Made by a program: the position numbers and the translations under genes | Assembly: GCF_001898175.1 (NCBI RefSeq) | Contig: NZ_MKTH01000013.1 | Span: 437,051 to 501,050 of the forward strand | DNA: 64,000 bases | Direction of reading: 5' to 3' | Source: Cellulomonas sp. 73-92 | Lineage (GTDB): Bacteria; Actinomycetota; Actinomycetes; Actinomycetales; Cellulomonadaceae | Notes under the pieces: generated by a model | What the model saw: the letters and a program-made list of their open reading frames with translations, nothing else | Databases searched by the model: none | What the model was told of the DNA's origin: nothing | Part shown: in pieces, positions 33,243 to 41,301 of the stretch | How the letters are laid out: the number at the start of each line of letters is the position of its first letter | Position numbering within the stretch: the first letter of the stretch is position 1

Positions 33243-33970
33243 GTCCCGGCGGGCCACTGCGTGACCATCGAGTAGCGGTCGCCCCGGATGAGGCTGCTGC
33301 GCCACTCGACGGCCGCCTGCCCGGCACGGACCAGGCGTTCCACCGAGAAGGCCGCCACCGTGGCCGGGAGCCGCAGCAGCGCCCGCTCGGTCGGCTCGGG
33401 CAGCACCGGCCGGATCCGCTCCCAGCCGCCGGTGATGCGCACGCCGCAGCGGCCGGCGAGGAGCTCGTACAGGCTGCCGGACGTGAGGTCGGCGTCGAGC
33501 AGCCCGGTCGCCAGGGGCGCGGGCAGCCACGACCGGTTGTGCGCGATGGGCTCGTCGTCCGCGAACCGCAGCCGCTCGACGAACACGGCCTCGGCGCTGG
33601 CCGCGATCCCGAGCTGCGCGGCCACCTCGGCCGGGACGGGGCGGCGATCGGCCGCGAGCACCTCGCTCCGCTCCGCCAGGCCGCCGGCCCGCAGCGTCGA
33701 GGCCAGGCTGTAGAGGGCGTGCAGCGGCTGCTCGAGGACGGGCGGGGTGACCGACGACCCGCGGCCCCGCTCGCGCACCACGAGTCCCTCGGCCGCGAGG
33801 TGGCGCACGGCCTCACGCACGGTCTGCCGGCTCACGTCGTAGTACCCGGTCAGCTCCTCGTCGGTGGGGAAGCGCCGCTCGAACTCCCCCGCGAGCAGGC
33901 GCCGGCGGAGGTCGTCGACGATCTGCGCCCACAGCGGCAGCGGGTTGGACCGGACCACCTGGCCGGCCAT
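33215..33970 (-). CDS. GntR family regulator, HutC/UTRA type
   Basis: 251 aa. Winged helix at residues 10-75 with PLWAQIVDDLRRRLLAGEF, FPTDEELTGYYDVSRQTVREAVRHLAAEGLV; UTRA ligand domain at about 95-240. It begins 3 nt after the DUF1634 stop, so it is the last gene of the TauE operon and likely its regulator. A TGTACGTACA palindrome at the operon start fits the GTAC half-sites of this family. The ligand could be a sulfonate or related compound, given the transporter (inference). Confidence 0.85.
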   Translation of the reverse strand: MAGQVVRSNPLPLWAQIVDDLRRRLLAGEFERRFPTDEELTGYYDVSRQTVREAVRHLAAEGLVVRERGRGSSVTPPVLEQPLHALYSLASTLRAGGLAERSEVLAADRRPVPAEVAAQLGIAASAEAVFVERLRFADDEPIAHNRSWLPAPLATGLLDADLTSGSLYELLAGRCGVRITGGWERIRPVLPEPTERALLRLPATVAAFSVERLVRAGQAAVEWRSSLIRGDRYSMVTQWPAGTQPGAGRPR

Positions 33971-33973
33971 CGC

Positions 33974-34462
33974 TCACGCCCCGGCGAGGAAGAACGAGCC
34001 GACGAGGAAGACGAGCACGAGGAGCGTCACCAGGGCCATGGGCACGTCCTTCTCGTAGACGAAGGACAGCACGCCGACGGCCACCCGCACCACGGGGGTG
34101 AGGATGAGGATGAGGACGCCGAGCAGGATGATCCCCTGGCCCTCGCCCCGCGCGATCGAGTGCCACAGCGCGCCGAACGAGTGCGGGAACGGCGTCGAGG
34201 TGGACGTGAGCGTGGTGTACGAGACGGGGCCGCGGAGCGCCAGGTAGTCGCTGTGGTGGGCGAACATCACCACGAGCCCGGCGGTGATGATCGCGACGCT
34301 GACGAGGACGCCGATCCGCAGCACCAGGCTGATGGCCAGCTCGACCTGGCGCACCTTCGCCGCCATGGCCAGCGCCTCCTGGGGGCTGAGCGGGCGGCGA
34401 CGGCCCGAGCGGCCGTGGTGCTGCGGCTGCGACGGGGTGGCGGGTCCGGTCAGGTCGGTCAC
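33974..34462 (-). CDS. DUF1634 membrane protein
   Basis: 162 aa from GTG 34462, which overlaps the TauE stop by 4 nt. Three membrane segments after a polar N-terminus with MAAKVRQVELAISLVLRIGVLVS; LGVLILILTPVVRVAVGVLSFVYEKD is the family's conserved second helix. DUF1634 proteins are nearly always encoded beside TauE/SafE exporters and are thought to assist them. Predicted inner-membrane subunit. Confidence 0.85.
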   Translation of the reverse strand: MTDLTGPATPSQPQHHGRSGRRRPLSPQEALAMAAKVRQVELAISLVLRIGVLVSVAIITAGLVVMFAHHSDYLALRGPVSYTTLTSTSTPFPHSFGALWHSIARGEGQGIILLGVLILILTPVVRVAVGVLSFVYEKDVPMALVTLLVLVFLVGSFFLAGA

Positions 34463-35298
34463 GGGAGGATCCCCTTCTGGAGCATCTGCAGGGAGATGAC
34501 GACGAGGACGACGACGAAGACCAGCCGCACCGTCCTGCTCGCCACCCGGCCCAGGACGCGGGCCCCGATGGTGGCCCCGACCAGCACGCCGATCGCCACC
34601 GGGGCGGCGATCACGGGGTCGATCTGGCCGCGGACGAAGTAGACGTTGGCGCTCGCGGCGGCCGTGACGCCGATCATGAAGTTGCTGGTGGCTGACGACA
34701 CCTTCATGGGCAGGTGCATCGCACTGTCCATGGCCGGCACCTTGAGGGCTCCCGAGCCGATGCCGAGCAGCGCGCTCACCAGCCCGGCGACGTACATGAG
34801 GGTCAGCCCGAGCTTGGTGCGGACCACCTTGTAGGCGACCTCCCGGCCCTCCGCCTGGTCGTAGTACGAACCGTGGAGGTTGAAGTAGTTGGCGATGCGG
34901 TCGTTCGACTCGGTGAGCGGATGGTCGGCGTGCCGGCGCCGGAACGTGGTGAACGACGAGTAGGCGAGGACGAGCCCGAAGACGATGAACAGGACCCGGG
35001 TGGGGAACACCGTCGTCAGGTACGCCCCGCTCACCGCCCCGGTCACCGTGGCGAGCTCCAGGAACATCCCGGCCCGCAGGTTCGTCATGCGCTCCCGCAC
35101 GTAGGCGGCGGCCGCGCCGCTCGAGGTGGCGATGACCGAGACGATGCTCGCCCCGATCGCCAGGCGGATGTCCACGTGGTACAGCAGCGTGAGGACGGGG
35201 ACGATCACCACCCCGCCGCCCAGGCCGATCAGCGAGCCGAGCAGACCGGCCGCCACCGAGATCAACGCCAGGGAGGCCACGAAGTCGAACGGCGTCAT
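34459..35298 (-). CDS. TauE/SafE family anion exporter
   Basis: 279 aa with eight membrane segments. GSLIGLGGGVVIVPVL near residue 22 and the second repeat GIGSGALKVPAMDSAMHLPMKVSSATSNFMIG are the TauE/SafE signatures. Members export sulfite or sulfoacetate or import sulfur compounds. TACAAT (minus strand, 35305-35310) ends 6 nt before the ATG, so the operon mRNA is probably leaderless, with a palindrome across the -10. Confidence 0.87.
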   Translation of the reverse strand: MTPFDFVASLALISVAAGLLGSLIGLGGGVVIVPVLTLLYHVDIRLAIGASIVSVIATSSGAAAAYVRERMTNLRAGMFLELATVTGAVSGAYLTTVFPTRVLFIVFGLVLAYSSFTTFRRRHADHPLTESNDRIANYFNLHGSYYDQAEGREVAYKVVRTKLGLTLMYVAGLVSALLGIGSGALKVPAMDSAMHLPMKVSSATSNFMIGVTAAASANVYFVRGQIDPVIAAPVAIGVLVGATIGARVLGRVASRTVRLVFVVVLVVISLQMLQKGILP

Positions 35299-35304
35299 AG
35301 TCCG

Positions 35305-35316
35305 ATTGTACGTACA
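35305..35316. promoter_or_regulatory. Candidate GntR operator and -10 of the TauE operon
   Basis: TGTACGTACA (35307-35316) is a perfect 10-bp palindrome overlapping TACAAT (35305-35310, minus strand), the likely -10. GTAC half-sites suit the HutC-type regulator encoded last in the same operon. Confidence 0.55.
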
Positions 35317-35368
35317 TTCGCCTGTTCGGCGACGCCAGCTGCCGGCGGCGGTTCGGCCCGTCCTTTGC

Positions 35369-36331
35369 TCAGTGCTGCGGTCGCCAGGTGGTCGAGCGCC
35401 GGGCAGCCTCGAAGACCGCCTCGACCGTGGAGTCCTCGAGGACGACCGGCCGCGAGCAGAGCCAACTGGTCAGCGCCATGCGGTTGACGACGACGACGTC
35501 CGCCGGCTGCTGCTTGATGGTGATGTCGTCGGCTCCGACGGGCACGACGACCCCGGTGACAGCGACCGGGAAGCCGCAGGCCGCCGTCAGGTACCGGCCG
35601 GCTCGCAACGCCTCGTGGCGCGAGTTGCGGACGTACGGCTGCTGCTGGCCGTTTACGCGGAAGGCGTTGTCCCGGACCCAGATGCGGGCGCCCGGGTGGT
35701 GCTTGGCGTTGAGGCTGAACACGCCACCGGGTCCGACGACGAGGTGGTCGATGTCCGAGCCGTTCTCCCCGACGGGGATGGCGTGCAGGAACTTCCACCG
35801 CGGGTCCTTCGTCGCCAGCTTCTCGAGCCGGGCCGCGACCTTCTCCTCCCCGTCGGCGCCGATGCGCCACGCCCGCTCGTCGGTGTGGACCCCGAGCACC
35901 CGGGCGACGAACGTCCGGACGGGGGCGGCCTGCTTCAGGGCGACGGCCTGCTCCCGGGCCATCTCGCCGGCGCGGTGGGAGGCGAGGTCGTCCCACGGTG
36001 CCGGTGCTGCCGGCGTCGGCACCGGGAGCTCTGGCGTGGCGGCCGGTGCCTCGTCGTCCGCTTCGCTCGCTAGCGGTGTGTCCGGGCCCGGTCCGCCGGC
36101 GCCCGACGGAGCAAGCGGGGCCCGAGGCGCCGCTGCGTCTCCCGCCACGGTGTCACCCGTGGCGAGCCACTGGTCGATCGCCGCGCGAAGGTCGCCGATC
36201 CGCTCCGGGGCGTCGACGTGATCGTCGCCCGTCAGCAGGTCGCGCCACCCGACCGCGGTCCCGTCGGCGCCGTGGACGTAGAGCCTGTCCTTGCCGTACC
36301 GACGCCACCGCTGCACTTCCCATGCCCCCAT
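35369..36331 (-). CDS. NERD domain (nuclease-related) protein
   Basis: 320 aa from ATG 36331. The first 80 residues are a small charged domain (WRRYGKDRLYVHGADGTAVGWRDLLTGD), then a Pro/Ala-rich linker (about 80-125), then the NERD domain (about 160-300) with GADGEEKVAARLEKL, SDIDHLVVGPGGVFSLNAKHH and ALTSWL. The D-IDH and NAK residues match the PD-(D/E)xK-like active site, with Asn in place of the Asp/Glu. NERD proteins are suspected nucleases linked to DNA processing. It opens the accessory island. Confidence 0.78.
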   Translation of the reverse strand: MGAWEVQRWRRYGKDRLYVHGADGTAVGWRDLLTGDDHVDAPERIGDLRAAIDQWLATGDTVAGDAAAPRAPLAPSGAGGPGPDTPLASEADDEAPAATPELPVPTPAAPAPWDDLASHRAGEMAREQAVALKQAAPVRTFVARVLGVHTDERAWRIGADGEEKVAARLEKLATKDPRWKFLHAIPVGENGSDIDHLVVGPGGVFSLNAKHHPGARIWVRDNAFRVNGQQQPYVRNSRHEALRAGRYLTAACGFPVAVTGVVVPVGADDITIKQQPADVVVVNRMALTSWLCSRPVVLEDSTVEAVFEAARRSTTWRPQH

Positions 36332-36432
36332 GAGTGCTGTATCGGCGCCGCAGCGGCGAGACACGAGGCGAGGGAGCAGCGAAGGTATGCGGGCGTCGGT
36401 GACAACTCGGCGCCAAGAGGCCCCCGCTGCGG

Positions 36433-37353
36433 TCAGCTCGCCTTCGGTGCGGCCAGGAACGTTGCGTACCGCTCGGCGAGGAACTCCTGATCGGGCCATT
36501 CGGCGCGCCTGTGGGGCAACTTCCGTAGTCGCTCGCCGTGCCTCTCCTGCAGTCCGTGCCGGAGCGTCGGGCCATCGACCTCGGCCAGCAGATCCGGCCG
36601 GATCGCGATCCGGAAGTCCGGATCGATGCCCATGATGTTGGAGTCGAAGGCCGAGTGGTGCAGCTTGCAGAGCGCGAGGCCGTTGCGGACGGCGGCGATT
36701 CCGCCTGGGCTGGAGTCGGGCAGGATGTGCGCCGCATCGAGGAGTTCGGTATGTGCGAGCGAGCACACGGCGCAGCGGCCCTCATACGCTCGCAGGACAG
36801 TCGCCCGGAAGACCGGTTGATGAAGGCGTCGCCGAGTCTGCGCAAGCACGTACCGCCGCAGGTGTTCTTCGACCGGCGATCCAGGGGCGATGAGACCCCG
36901 GCCCACGTCAGGGTCGACGACGAACTGCTGCTCCGCGGGCTCTTCTCCGAGGACGTAGACCGGGAAGATCGGAACCCAGAGCGCCTCGCCCACCCCGAAG
37001 AACCAGATCAGGGGCACGCTGGCGCCCATCGCCGACCGCAGCGCTCGGTTCTGCCAGTGGTCGCCGTCGTCGCCGCGCCATTTGTAGCGAAGCAAGCCGT
37101 CGGACCCGGGGCGGTCCTCGTACGGTGCCGGCTGGCCAGGAGCGCGGTAGGTCGTCCGCAGGCTCAACGCAGAGGTGAGGACGCTGGGCTTCCAGATCCC
37201 GCTCTGTCGGTCCATGAGTCGGAATCGGTCGCCGTCGAACGCGAAGTCGCCGAGGTCGGTGGTGCTGATCGGCTGAGCGCCGTCGTGAGTCCGCACGGTC
37301 AGCCACGCCATCAGCTCGCGCCGCAGGCGTGCATCGCGATCACCGTCCCACAC
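36433..37353 (-). CDS. HNH endonuclease with N-terminal modified-DNA-binding-like domain
   Basis: 306 aa from GTG 37353; TAGCGT (minus strand, 37361-37366) ends 7 nt before it, which supports this start over longer readings. C-terminal HNH_2-type nuclease: CAVCSLAHTELLDAAHILPD (near residues 200-220, with AAH), then NGLALCKLHHSAFD. The N-terminal 150 residues (SGIWKPSVL, LRYKWRGDDGDHWQNRALR, PLIWFFGV) resemble the recognition modules of McrA-like type IV enzymes. Cleavage of modified foreign DNA is a reasonable inference, but the modification cannot be named. It lies between the NERD gene and VapBC. Confidence 0.75.
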   Translation of the reverse strand: MWDGDRDARLRRELMAWLTVRTHDGAQPISTTDLGDFAFDGDRFRLMDRQSGIWKPSVLTSALSLRTTYRAPGQPAPYEDRPGSDGLLRYKWRGDDGDHWQNRALRSAMGASVPLIWFFGVGEALWVPIFPVYVLGEEPAEQQFVVDPDVGRGLIAPGSPVEEHLRRYVLAQTRRRLHQPVFRATVLRAYEGRCAVCSLAHTELLDAAHILPDSSPGGIAAVRNGLALCKLHHSAFDSNIMGIDPDFRIAIRPDLLAEVDGPTLRHGLQERHGERLRKLPHRRAEWPDQEFLAERYATFLAAPKAS

Positions 37354-37392
37354 CGGACAGACGCTAGCCGTGGTCGTTCGCGCCTTGGGGAG

Positions 37393-37626
37393 GTGGCGCG
37401 GGGTGAACCGTGGATCGACTACTGCGCTGACCTCAAGCACTCGCCGAGCCAGATGGAGGCCTGCTCTGCGATTGTCGGGAACGTACTCGAGTTCGACGAC
37501 GCCGGTGAGCCGCTCAACGAGAAGCACGCCGAGCGACGGGCGGTGGCATGGCTCTGCCAGTACTGCACGGGCGACCTCCTGCCGGGAGAGCCTGCGTTGG
37601 AGCCGTGGGAGTGCGAGCTGCACTGA
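37393..37626 (+). CDS. Small hypothetical protein, possibly frameshifted at its 5' end
   Basis: About 77 aa from GTG 37393. The text reads as a real soluble acidic protein: EPWIDYCADLKHS, MEACSAIVGNVLEFDDAGEPLN, ERRAVAWLCQYCTGD, ending ALEPWECELH. The frame just upstream in the +2 register (37370-37395) encodes VVVRALGRW, which would join smoothly to VARGEPWIDY if two bases were restored near 37393. So this is either a short gene or a frameshifted remnant of one about 90-100 aa long. I do not assign a function. It is divergent from the HNH gene. Confidence 0.42.
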   Translation: MARGEPWIDYCADLKHSPSQMEACSAIVGNVLEFDDAGEPLNEKHAERRAVAWLCQYCTGDLLPGEPALEPWECELH

Positions 37627-37712
37627 TCCCGTCGGGTCCGGCACGTTCGGCTTGCCGGCACGCGACGTCGCGAGTCGAGCTGTCGCTGCCGGCTTCACTC
37701 AGGGTTCAGGCG

Positions 37713-38129
37713 TCAGGCGAACGGGTCGATGAGCGTCAGGCCGGGGATGCCGGTGAAGTCGGCGGTGTTGCGGGTGGCCAGGGTGGCGTCCTGTGCCACG
37801 CAGGTCCCGGCGATCTCGGCGTCGGCGAGGCTGATCGGCCGCCCGGCTCTCTCGCGGTGGACCAGGACGGTCGCGGCCGCCTGTGCGGCGGGTAGGTCGT
37901 AGACGAGGATCGTGTCGGCGTAAGACTCGAGCAGCTGGTGCCAGCGGCCGGTCAGGGTGCGCTGCCGTCGTCCGTCCGGCAGGCGGCTCAGGCCTCGCGC
38001 GATCTCCTGAACCGTCACGACGCTGATCGTCACCTCGCTCTCGCCGAGCGCGGCCGCCCACGTGAGCACGCCCGGGTCGGGCCGGTCCTTCATGAGCTCG
38101 GAGACGACGTTGGTGTCGGCGACGATCAC
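37713..38129 (-). CDS. vapC: VapC/FitB-type PIN RNase toxin
   Basis: 138 aa. MIVADTNVVSELMKDRPD gives Asp5 and the DTNVVSE motif, VTISVVTVQEIARGL the Glu, and ISLADAEIAGTCVAQDATLATRNTADF the later Asp pair, so all PIN active-site acids are present. It starts within the antitoxin stop (ATGA overlap), the standard toxin-antitoxin arrangement. The toxin cleaves RNA, often tRNA or rRNA; FitB-like members associate with ribbon-helix-helix antitoxins as here. Confidence 0.9.
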   Translation of the reverse strand: MIVADTNVVSELMKDRPDPGVLTWAAALGESEVTISVVTVQEIARGLSRLPDGRRQRTLTGRWHQLLESYADTILVYDLPAAQAAATVLVHRERAGRPISLADAEIAGTCVAQDATLATRNTADFTGIPGLTLIDPFA

Positions 38130-38362
38130 ACGAGATCCACGTCACGCGAGGCGTCGGTGCGCTCCGGCAGGTCGAGCTCGACGCCGCCGTCAGCCGCGAA
38201 GGCCTGGTGCAGCGAGACGAGAATGTTCGACTCGGGACGGCCCGTCGTGGCGTCGAGGATGGCCCGGACCTCGGCTTCGACCGACCGTCCATGACTCGCC
38301 GCTCGTTCGCGCAGCCGGGCGTGGGTGCGCTCGTTGAGCTGACGGATCGTCAGAGTTCCCAT
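38126..38362 (-). CDS. vapB: FitA/VapB-type antitoxin
   Basis: 78 aa from ATG 38362 (AGGGGGTGG upstream); GTG 38371 adds three residues. N-terminal ribbon-helix-helix TLTIRQLNERTHARLRERAASHGRSVEAEVRAIL is the FitA-like DNA-binding fold, and the acidic tail (residues 50-78) should occupy the toxin active site. A perfect 26-nt palindrome lies about 55-80 nt upstream, and TAGCAT (minus strand, 38384-38389) is a plausible -10, giving autoregulation. Confidence 0.88.
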   Translation of the reverse strand: MGTLTIRQLNERTHARLRERAASHGRSVEAEVRAILDATTGRPESNILVSLHQAFAADGGVELDLPERTDASRDVDLV

Positions 38363-38416
38363 CCTGACCACCCCCTGACAGCAATGCTAGCACTCATGGT
38401 CGAGGGTGGCCGAGGC

Positions 38417-38442
38417 TCTGTGAGAACTGGAGTTCTCACAGA
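38417..38442. promoter_or_regulatory. Perfect 12-bp inverted repeat upstream of vapBC
   Basis: TCTGTGAGAACT, GG, AGTTCTCACAGA: 12-bp perfect arms separated by two bases. Position upstream of the -10 suits the VapBC complex operator. The core GAAC-N4-GTTC also resembles actinobacterial SOS boxes, but the flanking bases do not fit the usual TCGAAC form. Confidence 0.6.
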
Positions 38443-38563
38443 CCGCTCTCGATCCGCAGCGCGAACGGCGGGAAGACGTCCTCGAGGGTGAGCATGCTGC
38501 ATCCTCGCCGAGGGCGGGTGCGTGTGGACACCGGGTTCCCGACGCTTCACCGGCGGCCGGGCG

Positions 38564-38735
38564 TCAGGGGCCGAGCACCGAGAGCGGGACGACCGCGATG
38601 CCGTCCAACCTGCGGTAAGCCTGCGACCCGGTGGTGAGCACGACCAGGTCGACGATGCGGTCGCCCAGGCGCCGCCGAACCGCAGGTCCCGACCTGAACC
38701 AGCACCTCCCGGACGTCAGCGTCGGCCCAGGTGCC
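38564..38735 (-). pseudogene. C-terminal remnant of a third DUF4143 ATPase
   Basis: The minus-strand frame ending at 38564 reads RLGDRIVDLVVLTTGSQAYR and then RLDGIAVVPLSVLGP, nearly the same as the C-termini of the intact copies (DMVVLTTGGDAYRRRDG and AVVPLALLGP at 40013). Just upstream the match continues in another frame (ADADVREVL, matching TDTDVKHLL), so there is a frameshift near 38690. The ATPase domain is gone. The rest of the 38443-38900 gap holds no supported gene. Confidence 0.78.
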
Positions 38736-38900
38736 GGATCACTCGAGCTTGGCGTAGGAAGTCCTCCAGATCGGTCCACCGTCGCGCCGCTGGAACGCCG
38801 AAGAGCAGCGCCAGCAACGGCGCATGATTCACCATTCGCGAGACCGCAGGCGACTGCAGGCTGCGCGTTAACGGCGAGTCGCCGTGCGAAGCTGTAGCGC

Positions 38901-39890
38901 ATGGAGAGCGGTGGCCCGCAAAGAGCGTGGTTGCTGATGGCCGCGGGCGAGAACCGAGGCCACGGTGGCAACTCCGGCTACGACGATCAGGTCGATGCGT
39001 ATTACTCCTGGGACAGCAACGTTCCCAACCACAAGAGCCTTGCCGTCGGGGATCCGATCGCACTGTGGGACAAGGAGCGTCTCCTCGGTGTCTCCGTCAT
39101 CGAGGCGATCGACACGGCGCACGGCCTCAAGCTGCTCAATCGCTGCCCCAGGTGCAACACGAGCCGGATCAGCGAACGCAAGAGGAGCCAACCGCGGTAC
39201 CGGTGTATGAGATGTCACGCCGAATTTGAGGATCCGCGCACCGAAGTGGTGGAGGTGCTGGAGTACAAGGCGAGGTACGACGCGGCATGGACATCGCTGG
39301 ACGGGATCCTCGACGGAGACGAGATGCGGTCCCTGGCAGTCCACACCGGCGACTTCAACGCGATGCGATCGCTGGACTGGGTTGCCTTCCGCGAGGCGCT
39401 GATGGCCAAGGATGCTCGCAGTGCCGTCGATCGCGTGACGGCGCGAATCGACCTCGCTTGGGCAGCGAATTCCAGCGTGCCCATAGAGATACCGCAGGGG
39501 TTCACTCACGCACTTGTTCGGATCCGTAGAGGCCAGCAGCAGTTCCGAGACCAATTGCTCGCGGCCCAGGGAAGCATGTGCGCACTCACGGGGGGCGCCC
39601 CGGCGCGGGTCCTTGAGGCCGGTCACCTCTACAGCTACGCCCAACTGGGCACGCACTTCAAGCACGGCGGACTCATGCTACGACGGGACATTCATCGACT
39701 TTTCGACGATGGCTCGCTCGCAGTCCACCCGTCGACATTGCGGATCGATGTCGCGCCTGGGCTCGCGAAGTACCCCCAGTACGCGCGCCTCCAGGACGAA
39801 CGCCTCACGGTGCGGCTTCACGACGAGCAGGTCGACTGGCTGGACAAGCACTGGCAGGAGCATCGCGTCGATGCTCAGCCGTCGGACTAG
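38901..39890 (+). CDS. EVE-like/zinc-ribbon/HNH modification-dependent endonuclease candidate
   Basis: 329 aa. N-terminal 65 residues (WLLMAAGENRGHGGNSGYDD, AYYSWDSNVPNHKSLAVGDPIALWDKERLLGVSVIEAI as separate strands) look like an EVE/PUA-type reader. Next is a zinc ribbon, CPRC near residue 81 and CMRC near residue 100. The C-terminal HNH_2 nuclease has LLAAQGSMCALTGG, VLEAGHLYSYAQLGTHFKHGGLMLRRDIHRLFDDG (His in EAGH, then RDIHRLFD). EVE-HNH fusions cut DNA carrying modified cytosines in characterised cases. GC content is lower and codons less biased than the surroundings, a sign of recent transfer. Confidence 0.75.
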   Translation: MESGGPQRAWLLMAAGENRGHGGNSGYDDQVDAYYSWDSNVPNHKSLAVGDPIALWDKERLLGVSVIEAIDTAHGLKLLNRCPRCNTSRISERKRSQPRYRCMRCHAEFEDPRTEVVEVLEYKARYDAAWTSLDGILDGDEMRSLAVHTGDFNAMRSLDWVAFREALMAKDARSAVDRVTARIDLAWAANSSVPIEIPQGFTHALVRIRRGQQQFRDQLLAAQGSMCALTGGAPARVLEAGHLYSYAQLGTHFKHGGLMLRRDIHRLFDDGSLAVHPSTLRIDVAPGLAKYPQYARLQDERLTVRLHDEQVDWLDKHWQEHRVDAQPSD

Positions 39891-40012
39891 GGCCTGGCGA
39901 GGGGCCCGCGAGCGGCAGTTGGCGCCTGACGCTGGGCGTCGGTGCAGTTCAGGGCCTACTGACGCTCCGGGTGGGAGGCTGCGGCGGTGCTTCGTGGAGG
40001 AGTCGCTCGGAT

Positions 40013-41293
40013 CTACGGTCCGAGGAGGGCCAGGGGTACCACGGCGACACCGTCGCGTCGTCGGTACGCGTCGCCGCCCGTCGTCAGGACGACCATGTCG
40101 GCGAGCTCGTCGCCGAGCAGACCCTTGAGCCAGAGCAGGTGCTTGACGTCGGTGTCCGTCACCAGTCGGGAGAGCTTGACCTCGATCGCGACCCTGCGTC
40201 TGCCCGTGCCGTGAACCATCAGGTCGATCTCGTGGTCGCCGTCACGGCGACGGAGGTGGCCGACCTGGGCCTCGGCCGCCTGCGCGAAGACCCGGACAGA
40301 CAGCGTCGCGAGCGACTCGAACAGGCTCCCGAGGAAAACCCCGTCGCGCGGGACCACCGGCGTCGGGCCACCGCCGGAGAGCAGGTCGTCCGCCGTCAGT
40401 GCCAGGAGCGTGCAGGCTAGGGCTGGGTCCACCAGGTGGTGCTTGGGCGAGGCGGCGAGCCGTGTGAGGTGACTGAAGCCGGGCTGCCACGCCGGCAGGG
40501 GGTCGTACACCCAGGTTCGCGTCAGGGCGTCGGTCCACGGCCCGGTGGTCGAGCGCGGCGGAGGGTCCGAGCGTCCGGGGCTCGCCGCGTCGCGGAGTGT
40601 CTCCCAGGTCGCGGTCGTCGCGGTGGCGGCCGCGATGGCGCGCAGCCACGCGCGCATCTGGGCGGGGTTGCGCACCCCGAAGCCGGCCTCGGGCACATCC
40701 CGGTCGACGATGAGGTCGGCGTAGCCCGCGAGCGCTGCGCGTGCGGGTCGGTCGGGCAGCGTCTGCATGCCGGGGAAACCGCCGCGGACGATGGCCCGGG
40801 TGTAGTCGGCGAGGGCGAAACCGGTGCTGCCCTCGATGCGCGCGGTGCCGCTCAGCAGGCCGGCCAGGGAGACCGTCGGCGTCGTGAGGCCTCGTTCGGG
40901 CAGCGTCATCGGTCGCATCGGCAGCCGGACGATCCTGCCTGCACCTGAGTGGGAGCTGGGGTGCGGCATCGTCGCGGACCCGGTCAGCAGGAAGCGCCCG
41001 GGGCGTGAGTCGTCGTCGACGGATCGGCGCACGAAGTCCCATGCGGGCTCCCAACGCTGATGCTCGTCGACGAGGATCGGCTCGCGGGCTGCGGTCAGCC
41101 GGGTCGGGTCGGCCGCGAGCAGCTCGCGCGTCGCGGGGTCGTCCAGGCGGTAGGTGGTCACCGCCCGGCCACCGGCCGTCGCGGTCTTTCCGACTCCCTT
41201 GGCGCCGTCGAGCGCGATGGCAGGCAGGTACGGAAGCAGCTCGTCGAGCTCGCCATCGATGACGCGCCGCGTGTACGAGTCGGAGTTGCCCAC
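40013..41293 (-). CDS. DUF4143 AAA-type ATPase, copy 2
   Basis: 426 aa. Walker A GAKGVGKTATA near residues 30-40, Walker B PILVDEHQRW near residue 72, LLTGSA near residue 100, C-terminal PD-(D/E)xK-like HEIDLMV then VAIEVKLS, and the closing VVLTTGGDAYRRRDGVAVVP. It aligns along its full length with copy 1 at 27366. The leaderless start has TAGCGT (minus strand, 41300-41305) ending 6 nt before GTG 41293. The upstream four-repeat array is the same as for copy 1 in number, spacing and register. Role unknown; island context suggests defence or mobile DNA. Confidence 0.87.
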   Translation of the reverse strand: MGNSDSYTRRVIDGELDELLPYLPAIALDGAKGVGKTATAGGRAVTTYRLDDPATRELLAADPTRLTAAREPILVDEHQRWEPAWDFVRRSVDDDSRPGRFLLTGSATMPHPSSHSGAGRIVRLPMRPMTLPERGLTTPTVSLAGLLSGTARIEGSTGFALADYTRAIVRGGFPGMQTLPDRPARAALAGYADLIVDRDVPEAGFGVRNPAQMRAWLRAIAAATATTATWETLRDAASPGRSDPPPRSTTGPWTDALTRTWVYDPLPAWQPGFSHLTRLAASPKHHLVDPALACTLLALTADDLLSGGGPTPVVPRDGVFLGSLFESLATLSVRVFAQAAEAQVGHLRRRDGDHEIDLMVHGTGRRRVAIEVKLSRLVTDTDVKHLLWLKGLLGDELADMVVLTTGGDAYRRRDGVAVVPLALLGP

Positions 41294-41301
41294 GGGCCAA
41301 C

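Noticed and set aside
38891..38903. GTAGCGC directly before ATG 38901 as a fifth member of the DUF4143 array motif
   Set aside because: It is single, not followed by phased copies, and too close to the ATG to be a -10; probably chance.
38716..39063. 115-codon minus-strand frame ending RVIRHLGRR
   Set aside because: Most of it is antisense to the EVE-like gene; only the last 38 codons look protein-like and no family is recognisable.
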